Shown here one piece after another: positions 25,138-40,100 of a stretch of DNA of 64,000 nt; the stretch's first letter is position 1, and every line of letters starts with the position of its first letter. This DNA is from Phoebastria nigripes. Its lineage: Eukaryota > Chordata > Aves > Procellariiformes > Diomedeidae. Both the position numbers and the translations under genes were made by a program. Location: assembly GCA_035582835.1 (NCBI GenBank), contig JAYKAV010003110.1:2288498-2352497 (forward strand). Reading direction: 5' to 3'. Below the pieces are notes generated by a model. It was not told the origin of the DNA, did no database searches, and saw only the letters and a program-made list of their open reading frames with translations.

Positions 25138-28100
25138 CTAAAAGAACAAAATAAAAACCACAGTCATTTACATCTTGTAATTGCTGGAGAAGTGGCCTAG
25201 CACTTGATACTTGAGGTCACTGCACATTGCACTAAATGATAGAAATACTTTTGCAGAATTGTCTGAATCTAGTCTATGGCTATTTAAACTTGAAAGAAAA
25301 AAGAATGTAAACTTAGAAGAAACTGACAGTCCTAATCATGGATCAATATATCCATGCTACTTCCATTAGATGCTTGTTTAACCTGTTCATAAAAAAACAA
25401 AAATCTTTTGATGGTAAAACACTGGACAAAAATATCTGGATCTTCTAGAACCTGGCTTTACAACTGAAGGGTTTTTTTCCTATTGCCCAACATCAATCTC
25501 CTCTGTGCCCACTTAACCTGACAATGTTTTTGATCTCTTCTTACACAAAGAACAGCTTATCATCCTTTTTATAAAAATATTTCACTCTATGGAGGATTTT
25601 TTTCTTGTGTAAACAAGCCTACTTCCTCAAGCCTCATATGGCCCACATCCCATTCTAAGCATTCTCCCCACTCCATCTGTTTCCAAGTGTGATGGCTAGT
25701 AGCAGACAGTGTTCCAGCTACGGTCTCACTTGCACTGATGAGAAATTCTCTCTTGTGGCCCAAGGTACACTGTTAATGCATTCCCTTATGTGATGGCGTT
25801 GTGAAAATAGCAAGTCTTACTGACTTAGGTTAATATCTGCTATATAATGCCAGGTCTTTCTGCAACACTTTTGCCGAGCCAGCCATTCCTACTTTTATTG
25901 TCTCTTCATAAACTGATAAAGGCAATTAAAAACCAAACAAAAAACCAAAACAAAACAAAAACCAACAAAAAAACACCAAACCACAAAACAAAACCAAAGG
26001 CTATTACTAGGAGGCTGATCAGAATTCACAAATTGCTTGTTACCCCTAGCTTGATTAACATCATTACAGATTTATTTTATTCTATCCTATCATCCTTCTA
26101 ACTGGTGAAAACACTAACCTACCCTAGTACAGACTCTTAGAAGACTCACTTCATTGTGACACCCATTAACTTACTTTCTCCTTCCCACCCTTTCTTTGCC
26201 AGCAAGCTATCCAATACTGATGCAGCTATTTCTGAGAAGTTAGATATTTAATTTGTAGAACTCCTGATTACTTTTCACTCAAAACATCCTAAACTTAAGG
26301 TAAACAAAAGTTAACAGCACTTACATGCGGAGGTTGAATCTTTCTCCTCTTGCCAGAACAGCTCTAAAGAAAAGACATAATCAAAACAGACTTATGTTGC
26401 ACTGACAGATGACCACAAGTAATGCTGTAACAACATTGACAAGAGTCTTTAAAGTACAGAAAGAACAGTAACTGCCATTCCATGGATTAAAGAAATCTTT
26501 TCATAATTAAGCGTACTTTGGATCACGAGAAATACTACTGGAGAGCAGTCAGAAGCTGTTGAAGCTTCTCCACGCTTGGCAGCCAACAACTATCAACATA
26601 ACTGAAGCTTACTTCAGACAAAACCAAGATCAATAACCAGCTTTTGAAACTGCCAATATTTTTCTCCCTAAAATTTTCCTGTATCCACACCAGTATTTAT
26701 GCAAAACTTTGGGAAAAAAAAAATGCTAATTACTGCACATCACTACTGTTGCCACCATCACAAATTTTTCCCAGATCCCCATTCTAGAGAAGATCTTAAA
26801 GCACTTTCCGTGGAAATTTCAGCTTATGAAAGTATATGTTTTAACTACTAGTTTCCAATAACTTGAAGAAATAGCCTCACAAATAAAGGACTTCATTGGT
26901 CTCCAACACAAACAAAAAAATGAAAAAAAATTTATAATATCGCTACTGATTTTTAAATGCTGACTCTTCTTTGGCTGAGATAGATACAGTAAAAGAGGCA
27001 TTCTTACTGTTACATGGGGAAAGAAGGAAGAGCAAGATAACAGAGAAGAAATTTCTATAGCCAAGCAGAACCTGATGTAGTAACAACTAATGTTCTCTTT
27101 GTCCTAATCTCCTTTGGTGAATGAAGGGTAAGGTTTACTATTCAGAAAGAGACAGAACTCTGCCTGAAAACTAGCAACAAAGAAATCTAAGTCATAGAAT
27201 CACATGAAACAATTTTTAAAGGGTTTACTCTCTCATCCTATTGGAACAGTTATTTCACATAGCTGATCTTTAGTAATCAGATCATGTAGAGAAGCCCAAA
27301 GGATTTCAGTTGATTTAAGCCATTAATTATTTGTATTGAGATCAAAACTTTAGTCAATTCTGTTGTCATTAGAAACGCTTCAGTTTTTAAGGCGAAGGCG
27401 AGGGGGGAGAAATCCAACCTCTATAATACATTTCTTACAAATTAGTTAAGCTTGGGTGGCTGCAATTTTTTTCCCCCCAACAAATACTATTTTCTTTCAA
27501 ATGAGAAATTAGGTAGAAATATGAACTTATACAGATGGTCCACATGAAATGTAACCATTACACCAAGCCAGAGCTGTCTACCAAAAGTGTCTGCCCTTTA
27601 ACTCCTTAGGTTTTTGCTTCTCCATCAAAGATTTAAGCACAAAAGTCCCGAATGCATTTAGATATGCTAAAAGAAGTCAAGAGAATTTCTTACTACGGAT
27701 TGAAAATATTCAGGAGACAGTCCTTCCAGCTCAAGGATTTTATCTTCAAGCTTCTTAATTCTCTGATAAATGTCTCTTGGTACAGGACCACCTAAATACA
27801 CCAGTACAAATACAAAGAAATCAGGAAAAGCGCTTGAATAACTTTTTAAACTAAAGATTGCAAGTTTTACAGGCGAATTCTTCGAGTCCAGCTATCAACC
27901 AGTAGCTGAAACAAAATGAGTGGATGGGATAATAAAAAGTAAGAGTAATCAATAACATTCAGGGTAAAACCTGGTTGATAAGCCAGTGTAGTCAGTGAAG
28001 GCAACAGACAACTTTATGCAGGTGGTTGAAATATGTCTGACAAGGTCCCTGGAACAACTAATGATCACTCTTACAACACATTGGTCACACACCAAATGTT

Positions 28101-31100
28101 ACCACTTCAAAACTGACAGCAGCATCAGGAGGGAGCAGATGGGATAGCAGACCACACATGAATTCAGCACTGATATCCAAGATTGTTCTGAAGGAAACCT
28201 ATCTCCACTAAGGATCAGAGGTTAGAGGACAGGTGTGAGTTGCGCTTGACAAAGAACAATGTTTGCCTGGCCGTAGATCAGAGAAGCAGGGGTGGGGAAT
28301 GTGTGTGTGTAATGGAATAACAGAGCTTTGGGAAAAAACCAACCAACCAAAAAAAACCAAAACACACCCCCACCCCCCCCAAACCAAACAAAAAAACCCA
28401 ATAAAACCCACAAACACCACAAAAACAACAGCAACCAAAAAACCCCACCTCAACCCATTTGCTGTTTGCAACTACGCTACAGCAGCTTGGGCTTGTTTCC
28501 CCATGTAAGAACAGAACTGATCAAAAGATCAGCCTTAGAGAGCATCTTATTTATGCTACATAGTATTCTATAAACTGAAATCGCTGTTTATCACAACTAA
28601 CTACTGGCTATCCCAATTAAAATGATAGTCTGGTTCTGACAGTAGTGACAACCAAGGCCTTAGCAAGCTTTTACTTCTTCTCTTGCCACCCGTTTCCATT
28701 TATTTCTAGGTCTGTTAGGTAAGACAATTCCATTCCATGAACTACTGAAATAAGTACTAATGGGTTTTTTTTGCCATTCATCTATTTCCTCACTTCAGTC
28801 AGACAATTTTGCAGGTAGCTTCCCTCCTTCAATTCTGCTCTCTACTCATCACTCAGCAGCTACTGATTAAATTGGCTAACATCTCACTCTTCTTAATATT
28901 GCTGTCTCTTAATGTAAAGGGAAAAGAGCAGTACTAGCACTAGAAGAAGCTGTTCTGAAAAACAGCAGGTGAGTCAAGAACAACTCTTTCAGTCATCAGG
29001 AAGAAAAACTGGCGAGCAGGTAGCTGAGGCAGGTTACCTGCTCAGATGAATACTTTTTGCACAGCTCCTGTGGTAAGTAACAAATGATCTTGAGACCTTC
29101 CCCAGGAATGCTGATTTGGACAGGACTTGAGCTGGAATTGCACACTTTCATCTTCTTCCCCTATACTGTAGTTTAGCTGACCTGTTCCTTCAAACAAAAT
29201 TATGTCACCTATTATAGGCACAACCTGGAAGCAAGGGCCCCTCCTTAGCTACCCCCAATTATCATCTCTGATATGCATAAACTCCAAAGCTACTATACGT
29301 TGTAACCTTAATGCTGGCCAGCCACTTGCAAATTCTATTTCCATGCACAAAAACCACCTTATTTTTGAGACGGCTATACAGCTAAGCGTCAAGCTCTGAC
29401 TGCTGACTCAAGATTATCTAGGAGTATTCTACTCTCCTTGCCACCAGAGGACTTTGATCCAGTATGCATTCACAGGAATCTAGTAATCTAGTCAACATTC
29501 ACCATATTCTTAGAGAATGGATTGGCACCTATTCAGTATTCAGAAGACAAAAAAAAGTCAGCGTGTGTCTGCAGTGTGATGTGTAGAACATTCACTTTAT
29601 TAGGTGAAGATCTGGGCTTCTGTTTTGTTTTGAAAACATTTTTCAGGAAAAATACAGATTCCTCCTTGCTAAGTGCCTCACCGATTTATGTTCTAGAAAA
29701 CTGGGGCTGGGGTGAGGAAAACAACTGCTTAAAAAAAGTGAGTAGCCTGGTGGCTATGGCATTTATTTTAGTGAAAGGTATGGACTCATGTTTGCATGGC
29801 TAAAGGGAAGTATTGACAACGAGCTTCCCACATTCTGGGAAATAAGCTTCTCACCTAACTATATTTCAAGAATCACCCACCTTTAGGAAAAGGTTTCAGG
29901 TTGTCTTTTGGGTTCATCCTATCCCCAGCCCACAAGGTGTCCATGAAGCAGGACTGAGTCCTAATGTCAGCTTTTCCTGTTCAGTGTGTCAAGGCAGGAC
30001 TCCACTGGCTACGGAGAACCCCTACCTCCAAATATTCCAGACTGTTTTAAATCCCATTCTGAAGTGCCCCTCTCTCATTTGCCACCACATCAAGTGTAGA
30101 TTTACTAACTCAGCATCCTAATTTGGGCATAAATCCGGGCTCCATTTTAGGCATAAGAACGTAAACATTAGATTGTAGTACTTGGGGTGACTAAACCCTT
30201 CAGTGGATCTATCCACTGTTTTTACAGTCACAGTTTTTATAGACTTGCCCAGTTTTACTACAGTAATGATAACTGTAGTACAAACTGGCACACTGATGTC
30301 AAAATTAAAAAAGGATACAAACCTGTTTGTAACCGTAAGTGTGCTTCAATGTTTTGCAATCTCTCCTCAACAGCTTGGTTTCCACAATCATGAATGGGTA
30401 CATTGGCTTTGTGACTGGACCCATGTGCTCCTTCAGATCTAGTCTGAGGTCCGTATGTATTTACTACCCTAGAAACTAGGTAAAGAGAACACAGGTTTAA
30501 CATATATGCACATGAAACACAAAGTACATCTAACTAGAACAATCAAAATATTAAAAATGAAAACCTGTGTTAAATCAATTTCATACCAGTCTCTCATGTG
30601 AAGGGTCCCATACACATTCAGATCAAAGGTTCAAGTAAAAGTATTTTCCTATTTTTGCATGAGTAACTAAACTAAACAAAACCCTAGGACTTTACATATG
30701 CAAAGTAAAAGAATTACTCATACATTCATGTAGAATGGCAGTATGAAGAATTTGTCATCAGCTGCTGATAAATAGCAGAAAACCCAGTATCTATGTCAGC
30801 AGTTGCACATGTGAGCTGTTGTGAATGCAAAGAGGAGGCCAGACCTAATACTACAGGAAGCATCATAAATACATGAAGATGAAGGGAGGTATACAACTAG
30901 AAGAACCGCTATGAATCTCAGCAAGGAAGTTCTGTTCTAATTTTTGTTATTCAGGTAACAGCTTTAATGACTCTTCAGCTGCTTCTGGGTCTATCTTTTC
31001 CCCCTGCTGAACTATGTCTTCATCAGATTTTGGTCACTTCTCTTTAAAACCCAGTCATTTCTCAAGTCCTTCCCGATAGGACTACTGCAGCGTACTGCAG

Positions 31101-34100
31101 ACTTAAAGACTATGTTGGCAACTCCAGACACTGAAGCACACACCTTCTTACTCAGTACTTCATGAACGCCACATCTTACATTCTTGCTTCAGTTTATGCT
31201 GGTTTTACTTCCAATTACTTTCTAAGTGTTATTCACGTTTCAGTTATGAACTGTTCGGGTTTCAGTTACTTGAAGCGCAAACTTTTCTTTTTTCCTGCAA
31301 TATGCTACCATCCAAGTTACAAACTAGCACTCAGTTTAAAAAAGTGACTAATGAAGGGGGTTCTTAGTAAAAGATTCTGAACTCAACCTCACTTCCCCAT
31401 CTCCCTCTTAGTCACCAGACCTTCTAATGCTTACACCTATCATCGTGCTTCACAGTATTATTCTGAATTCTAGAATTGGTTTCTAGAACCAGTATCAAGT
31501 AGATAACTGAATACTACCACTTTCAAAAATAGAAGAGAGGGTTATTTTCATTCTCATTTTGGAGATTTTGCTTGTTGTTTTTAAACACAGAATAACTTGT
31601 GTACACCTAGAGAGCAGTAGATGGACAAGCAATCTTTTATATGTAACTTCTGTTGGACAATCATTTCTACACTATTTACTCCTTTCCAAAAGGTAGTGCA
31701 GTGGTAAGCTTGTTCCCCAGCTTGTCACTTCCCATAAATCTATGTCTTGGAACTTCCACTGTGTCCCAAAACTATTTTCTGATTTCATATACTTACACCA
31801 ACTAATGAAAAATAGAAAACAATTTTATTTAACCTCAATTCCTTAACTGGACTGCTGGCTTCACCTTAGAAGAAAAGCTAAGAATTGTTCAGCTTCTCTG
31901 TCCTGGTTTATCTTTTGAGTCTTTCCTTTCTGACAATGAAAATTGGCCTCTTTGTTTTGGTCTTTAGCGCATAACCATCAGCTTAATAAAGCAGTTACGG
32001 GATTGAAAACCTTGGAGAAGTAAGCGAAGATGTAAAAGTATCCACTAGAGTCAAAAATCAATACGTTAAGTTTGCATTTTTTGAGCATTCTATAAGAAGT
32101 TTTTAAGCCAAAAATTCATCAATGCTGTTCTATCCGGACACTCTTAATAAATGGGTATTAAAATAGTTGCTTACCCTTTATATGGCTTTTAAATCCAGGA
32201 TAGGGTGTGAAAATTGCATCTGTTCTGGCACAGCTATTTTCTAAATAAATAATGATAATAAAAGAAGTGAGGTCCTAATTATGTATTTATAATTTAAAAT
32301 ATTCTAACCATCATCAGCTTTGAGGCTTTTAACAAATCTAATTAAAATTTTTCGTACAATAAAAACATCAGAAATACTTTATTCATTCTATAAACACTTG
32401 CTCATTAATAGTTTCACATACTTGCATGGACCTACTGGTTTTAATTGGATAAGTCACTTTTATATATATGTGTGCATACATTTATATAAAAGTTTATTGG
32501 ATCAGGACCAAATTTCTTCCAATTTACATTTTATTTGGTCCTTACTTTTTATTGCGTTTCTCTGTAACTTATTTCTTTCTTCCTGTACAGAAGTCTCTTC
32601 CCTGTTTACCACTGTTATTCTGTTTTTATGTCCTTTTTTGAAACTGTTCTCCTCCTATTTTTAGACTGGTCTAGTTTACTCATCAGCATTCTTTTCTCAA
32701 CTTCCTGCATTTATTCTGATGCCTGTGACTTCTTTAATTTGTTTAACCATAAAAACCTACAGTCCAGACCATCTTAGTTTATTCTAAGGTTTATATTTTA
32801 ATCTCTGTTCATACACACCAAAGCTTTACACATATTTTATTATGCCTGAACATACAAAGGAAGGTCTTTTCATCATTTCTTCTGTACGTAATTAACAATT
32901 TTAGGAATCAGTATTTTACTATCTAGCATATTCTACTAGACTTCAGATGTCATTTTCATTCCAACTAATATTCAAGGAGTTAAACTCTCTTCCTATAAAA
33001 CTTACGGAATAACAAGCTTTGATCTCTAAAAGCGTAAGTACATCACAGAGACAATGCACATCTGGGTTCACAGGTACTTAGAAAACGTCTCTGTACTACT
33101 TATGTATATAAAAGTGTATTCACTTTTAAGATGCATTTGGTTACACAGTTACTGATTGTGCTAATGGGATCCAGCCTACCAGATGGATTTCAGATTGTTT
33201 GGTTATAGATACAGCCAATTGTGCCAGTTGGTGCATTAAAAACACCAATAGCATGAGTAATGTTGAAAGGAAAAAGTTATTCTAAGTAGCTAGTAATTCA
33301 AATTGATTGCAAAAAATACTTCTTTGTAATTTAATTAGCATTAAATTAACTTCAATTTGAATATGCAATTCACAAGACATTTCTGAACTGCAATTCTGTT
33401 GACTTTGGAAGGAACATCTAGCTAAAACATTGGGAACAATAGCTACAAAATCATCTGATTTAAGATCGCAGTTCTTAAAGTGAACACAGTAATAGCTATA
33501 ATCTTTCTGTATGGGACGCATTAAACATTGTCATCCAGTGACTACTTACTTTTTTTGTCTATCTGACAACATCTGCAGTGCACATGCAAGTTCTTAACTT
33601 TAAAATAAAGTTACTCTTAAAATAAAGTTCTGTTTTAAATATAGAACAGTACTTTTGAAAAATAAAAAAATAAAACCAACTTAAATTGCTATGAAGATTA
33701 AAGTCTGGCTAGCCAGTTACCTTGATTACAATCAATAACATTGCAAAACTCCCTGACATTATTTTCATTGATCTCAGCTTGTTTCCTCTCGATGAAGGCT
33801 GATATCCGCCTGTCAATCTGCAGGTAATAAACATGATGGCATATATCTATTTCATTCTTTAAATTTAAAATTTAGAAAGGTCTTTTTTTTTTTTTTAAAT
33901 GTAGGTGAATCACTTACTTCTGCTTTTCCAGCTTTTATTTGGACCACCTCTGGATCAAAATTAATATGAGCATCCTTGAGATCTCCCAAGTCATAACTTG
34001 CATACTTTTCTTCAGTCTGACAGTTACCATCATAAACATCTAAACTTGTTTCACAAGTTTGGCCTTCTGTTTTACCTGCAGGTTCAACATGGCCTATATT

Positions 34101-37100
34101 TTCCTCTTTAATCAATGACTGGAGTTTTTCTAAAAGAGGCTGAANAAANAAAACAGTATGTTANGNNTAAAAAAAAAAAAAAANNNAAAAAATCCCAAAA
34201 ACAAAAAGCAAAAAGCCAAGTACTATTACAATTTCTAAAACAGACCAACTGAAATAATTTTAGGAATTACATCTGCCTCTGATGGAACATAGTAATAAAA
34301 CAAAACAAAACAAAAAAAAAAAAGAAAAAAGCTATTGTTCCAAATACTGTGCATACCATGATTCTAGCCTTTTTGACCCGTACCTTTTAGAGGTTTGTAT
34401 AGGAAAACTCCCAAATTTCTGCAAAAATCTGCCTGCTACTCATCGTTGGCACCAATGCCACTTAATTAACATGTCATTCAAATGCCTACTCAGAACAGTA
34501 AGGCTTAGTATTTTTCCTCTTTAACACGAAAGCCAATGCTTTCACACTGTAAAGCCTTTACTTTATCACCACAGCACTACATTCTCCACTTGAAACTGCA
34601 GTTGCCCAAGTGAATGAGAGAACACAGACATGAAATATAAAGGCGTTATCCTGAACACATGTTTTTCTTGACACGGTTGATTATCTACTTAGGTCATGAA
34701 ATTAAATGAGAGAATGCACTGGCATTTGTAGCAGCAAAAATAAATGCTTATTATTCTACTGCAATAACTCTTGCACAAGATGTAATAACAAAACCTCAGT
34801 ACGTATATATGTCACACCCCCTTTTTTAATTTTTACCAGTTTCATCTAGTCTGAATTTCGCTGCTTATTTTCCCTCTAGAAATTTTTTTTTTTTTTTNTT
34901 TTTTTTTTTTTTTTTTTTTTTTTAAGGACAACATGATTTTTACCAGTCACATTCCCTGAAATGGAATCAAATTCCTACTTCCAGTGTTACTACAGTTGGA
35001 TGTAAGTTTTACTTGCTTTTAACTTGCATATTTTCTCTTTTTGGTTATCACATCAAAGATTTGGTGGATGTCTGGAAAACATAAAGGGTCTTTCTTTTAC
35101 CTACAGACAAACAAATACAGGAACTCCCTTTTTCACCCTCTCAGTACTACACACTCGAAATAATTCATTGACTAGCTGAAGCAAAAAACTGGGATTCAAA
35201 TCCCCACCTTTTACAGGTGAACTATCAAGGTCAAAACACTGTTCAGTTACCAGCTGACAAACTGCTCACCCTCCCTGCCATGCAACTAAATTACACATAC
35301 TTTTGGCAGGGTTGGAAAGTTTCAAATAGTTAACAGAAATTACAGTAATGGTGACTGGCTACTTGGCAAGATGAGACATTAATGTCAAAGAAATTACTTT
35401 TAAAAAAAAAAAAAAAAACTATGCTGAAAATATATTTAATTGCAGTAAGACACTCCAGGATGTGTCATGCTGGGATAATGCCACTTCTTGAACCACTGAA
35501 AGCACTCCATGAGCCTCAAAACTCACCCAACGCATGGAATCATTATCATAGCATGACACACACCTGCCGTGTCTTATTGCTTAATTATAACCCACCATAG
35601 ATGGAAATGTATCACATTTACAATGCAAGTCTAGAAATCAATGAGACTGCATTTATTCAGCCTGCTCACGTACAGTGGCTATTCCCACCACTAATCTGAA
35701 AAATCCGTAAGTGTGAGTACCTATGAAGCGTAGTGGAATCCCAAGTGTATAATACTTTCACATTCTTTTTTGTTGGACATTGCAATATAAGATCAAAACG
35801 ACTGAAATTTTACAGTTTAGATAATATAACTACATTTAGTTGTTGAACACTTTTGTCAAGTTGAATGTGTCCAATGAAATATTTACCTGCAAGCATAAAA
35901 TATGCTGCTGAAGTGCACTAAAGAGCAATGTTGGCTGAAGTGCTGATGTGCTTTGAAGCTTGCTCCAATCGATTACAACTTTCACAATATCGTCTCCAAG
36001 GTTAAGCTTCAAGAGGGCAAAACAAACACAACAAAAATCATGTTGTTATGTTGTATTAACTTCACAAAAGTATACAAGACTTCTACAGGACAACAATTAC
36101 ACTCAATCTCTTACAGACCCCATTTTTACATGAGGACATTGGAGGTTTGACATTAATTACAATTCAAGCAGCTGTCATTTTCAAAGCAAGCTAGTATTTG
36201 TAGAGTATATTCAAAAATTAAAAATTCCTTACTACCTCATCACACTTTCATTGTATTAATTTGATCTTTAACTTTAGTCAATTCTCAATTCAATTAACTA
36301 TCATATGAAAACATACTGTTCATGTTAATCTCTCAAACCTTTTCTTTTAACAGATAATAGAACCACCAGTAGGAAGAAACATGCACCCAGGATGGCAGTC
36401 TCCTGTAAGTTCATGTATTTTATTCTGAGATTTGCGAGGCTATCTATGTCTGTATGACCAAGGTCTTGATACTGCACCATGCCACATTCTTGAAATTTTT
36501 ACTTGCTGCTAATCCAAAGGAGGCTTTATATTAAAAATAAGTGCTAGAAAAAAAAAAATTTAAAAAAAAATCTCAAGGTTAAACAAACTCTAGACTACAC
36601 AGCACCACTATCAAACCCATTTCCAAATCACACTGTTTCCCTTTATATGCATTCAGATCAAAATAACAACTGCCATAGTCTATTCTCTTTGCCAAGGAAT
36701 TGCAATATTTAACTCCCAAAGCAATAAAGAGAAACACACATAGTTAATCTGAAGTTTTATTTAAAGGAACTATGTATCTTCTATAAGCTAAAAATAAACT
36801 TTCACTTTCTAATACAAAGCTGATTGTTAATAATCACTAATGAACTGCACACTTTCACACCCACCTTTGCCATTTTTGTTACACTAAAGCTCTTCTCAAG
36901 ATCTTGAAGTAACGAGCACTTTCACTTCCCAAAGCCAAGTAGGTTGTTCTCCAAACAGCCAACCCGTAAGTGACCCCCCCAAATTCTAAATACAGATAAA
37001 ACTCTTGTTTAAAATCAGGAAGACCTACAGGTACTCTATTTGAGACACAGAATTCCCAAGTCATACAAGTCATATGCATATTTGTACGTCTACATCTCAC

Positions 37101-40100
37101 TCCTTCCATTTTAAAAGGAAAAAAAGAAAAAGATACCTCAGGCAGATGACAAAAGTGACCTTTAACATATGGTCTAAAGATATCTAACTTCTAACAGCAT
37201 CAAATATTATGGACAAGAACACAGAATGCATTGCTCTTGTTTCCTGAATTTACCACACAGTGTATGAGGAAACAATGAGAACTAAACACAAGAATGCCTC
37301 CATCACTCTGAAGGCAAAGCAGTGGATACTAAGTTGTTCTACATTAGTTTTAAAGCCCAGCATTACCACAATTTTGCATGGAAACAACTGTAAGCCTGAG
37401 CCTTCCTTCTTTAGTCAAAGAACAGCCTTGTTAAATGCAGTGTTAGATTCCAAATTACATATCAAAGGAGATGGTCTGACTAGATATATAAGGTATTTTA
37501 GATAATTTTCACACAAATGGTTATTCCTTTTTAGTACTTAAACTACATAGGATGTAGGAAAAGTAATGTTTTAGGAAATACTAGTTTTGAACACCTTACA
37601 AAATTAAGAATGTATTTAGAATTTAGTAAGAATGAAACTTTAAGAATTAAGCCACTGTGCATATGTGATCATCTGAAGCACGTATTTCTTCCCAAAGTTT
37701 CAAGAGTAACATCTGCTATATGCTACATTACAGTCCACTAACAGGGTAAAAAAGGCGTAGATGTAAGTCATCGTAATGAAACTAAATAGGAGTCCTACTG
37801 CAATTTCCTAATAAGCCTCCTTTTTCAAAAAGAATCAGCTGATGTGTGCCTTCATATCATAGTGTGTGACTCCTGTCCAGGTGGTTCAATGTACAAAAAC
37901 AGTAGAGCTTCTGACTTAGAATAATTTAGAGGCCAGTAATATTTTAAACTCATAGACACTGTTTTTAAATATAAGTGAAGAATAAACCCCTCCTGCATCT
38001 AAACATGTTTCTAGTACAATAGAATTAGTTTTCTCAGTGTTTCACACCCTTCTACCTATAAGAACTGTGACAAGCAGGTTTATAAATTCTGTGATTTGGT
38101 AACTTCAAAGCCTTTGTATATTTACAAGTCCACAGCCTATTCTGTAGCAATTTACAGGATCATAAGTAATTTCAGCGCTTTGAAATTGTTTTATGAAAGA
38201 CACTGACTGTCACTTGGGGTTTAAAGAACTTTTCACGATCAGTCATATTGGTTTTAAGAGTTGTTATCCCCAGATGTCCTCCTAGTCACTGTGCTGCAAG
38301 TGATTGCTCTAGTAAAAAAATTCCTGTGCCAGAAATATTCCTGTTTACAGTCCAACCTGCTAGCATAAATCCAACTTAAACTACTATGACGGATCACAAA
38401 CTGTGACAGCTAACGATCTGGCACATGTTCACTCATCTCTATAAAAGGGAAGTGGGGAATCAGTAGTTTCAGTCAAAAATGCAAGATGGACTGCTAGAGT
38501 CAGTAAGCTGGTAAAACACCACAGTTAAATCTACCAGAACTCCAGTGCTGGCAGACAAGAGTGTAACTCAACAACTGGAAACAATCATGACTGAGCTATT
38601 AAAAGGGCCTTCTCAGCTAAGATGGAGCAACCAGACCCCTACTCGTAGTTCAGTCCAGTGCACAGTAAAATGGGTTTGTTGTCATGGAAAGAATACACTC
38701 CAAACGCCAATGAAGACAATTTTACTCTGCAGCGTAACTACTGTAACTCTACTGAGGGGAGGTAGCAACTCTAAACTGGTCTCTTGCAATTGTCTGTGCA
38801 CACCCAAATATGGTTAAAAATCACTAAGCTCTCTTCAGTGACATGCTAGACATAGAGCAAACTTTGGAGAACAAGTAAGCCACTGAAGAAGAGAGAGAAA
38901 CTAGAGTGTTTAATGTAGTTTTGAAAACTATTAATTAAGCTTGTGATGAGTACCCTAGTTAAGAACTTAGGAAACTTTTCCTTTATTCTTCTTTGTGTTT
39001 TTCATAAATACAAGAGCTCAATTTTTCACTCACGTTAACATTGTAAGAACAACAGTATGAATGACAGTACTGCATCTGGATAAAATGACAGTCACTAGTT
39101 CTTCATTGATTACATTTAGAATTTTCACCAGGAAGAATTATGGGATATTTCGTCTTCAATACATAGTTTTCCTGTCTCAGTAATCCTATGAATCAGCAGT
39201 GTATGATCATCAAGTTGTTTAGGACTGCACTCCTGTTCAAAAGCTAGGATAGTTTTTAATCACTTTAGAGATAGGAAAACTGAGACTCTTACTAGCCAGC
39301 ACCTGAATTTTCAGACTCTTAATTCTGGATTACTTTTGCTTGAAAATGGAGACAATTACTAGCAGACTTTGAGGTGAGAAGCAAATATAATACACAATTC
39401 TATTCAGATGAGAGGTCAAATGCACTAAAAAATCATTTCAGATCAGTCAGCAGCTACTACTAAACTGCCTCTATATCTAACAGAGTCCATTTCTGAGTAT
39501 TTTTGTAACATAAACATGTATTAAGTTATATTATCTCCTGCAGATATCGCTCATCATCTGGCCCCAAACCTTCAAACTGCTGTCTAATTTCAGAAGCAAG
39601 AGTGTGCTTCTACTGCCTTCACAGAACTACATATATGCTTCCACAGTGGAAAAGGAATTAATCTGTAAATTATTTATGGCAATAATTAAGTTGTTACTAA
39701 AACCTTCTCCTGATAAGGGCCTCCCACCACTACCGTAACATCTGTTAAATAATTCATAGCCATTACTAAACCTAAAGTAGGTGTTTGAACTTAAGTACCA
39801 CAGAGCAAAGCTGCTTTAAAAATTCTGACCCACTGAGATGCACTGTGTGTTTCATAGTATGTTATTACCAAGGCAAGGCTAACTTCAAGCTCCTGATCAT
39901 TTAATTTGATTTAAGGCACAGTAATCTTTTAGTAACTTTTCAATTCAGAATCATTAATTGTTAAGATACAGCAATTAGACAGACTGCAGTTTCTCACGGG
40001 AGAGATCATCCGTCAAACTACAAAGTGACATGAGACGTCCCGTCGCTAAGAGGCAAAGGGACGACCACGACTATGAGAAGCAGCAGCAGGCCATGCACCC

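Larger units (their letters stand above)
34140..35886 (-). other. MBIP: MBIP intron 2 (1.75 kb) with long homopolymers
   Basis: GTAAAT ... CAG. It contains a 41-base T tract with one N (34883-34923), an N-broken A tract (about 34144-34196) and an A tract at 35403-35418. A 12-bp direct repeat (34829-34840 and 34936-34947) brackets the T tract. No coding content is seen. Confidence 0.85.

Noticed and set aside
25490..25770. Possible old CR1 3' fragment in MBIP intron 8 (GTTCCAGCTACGGTCTCACT resembles a 'ttccagg-tg-ggcctcacc' motif of some CR1 tails)
   Set aside because: Similarity is short and faint, no LINE coding signature or terminal octamers are present. A search against CR1 consensus would decide.
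27192..27212. TCATAGAATCAC, like the reverse of a CR1 tail
   Set aside because: Only one partial octamer and no adjoining CR1 sequence (the GGTTGGA/ACCTCTAAGATCAT region is absent).
28208..28573. Several overlapping frames on both strands
   Set aside because: All arise from the A/C-rich low-complexity tract inside MBIP intron 6.
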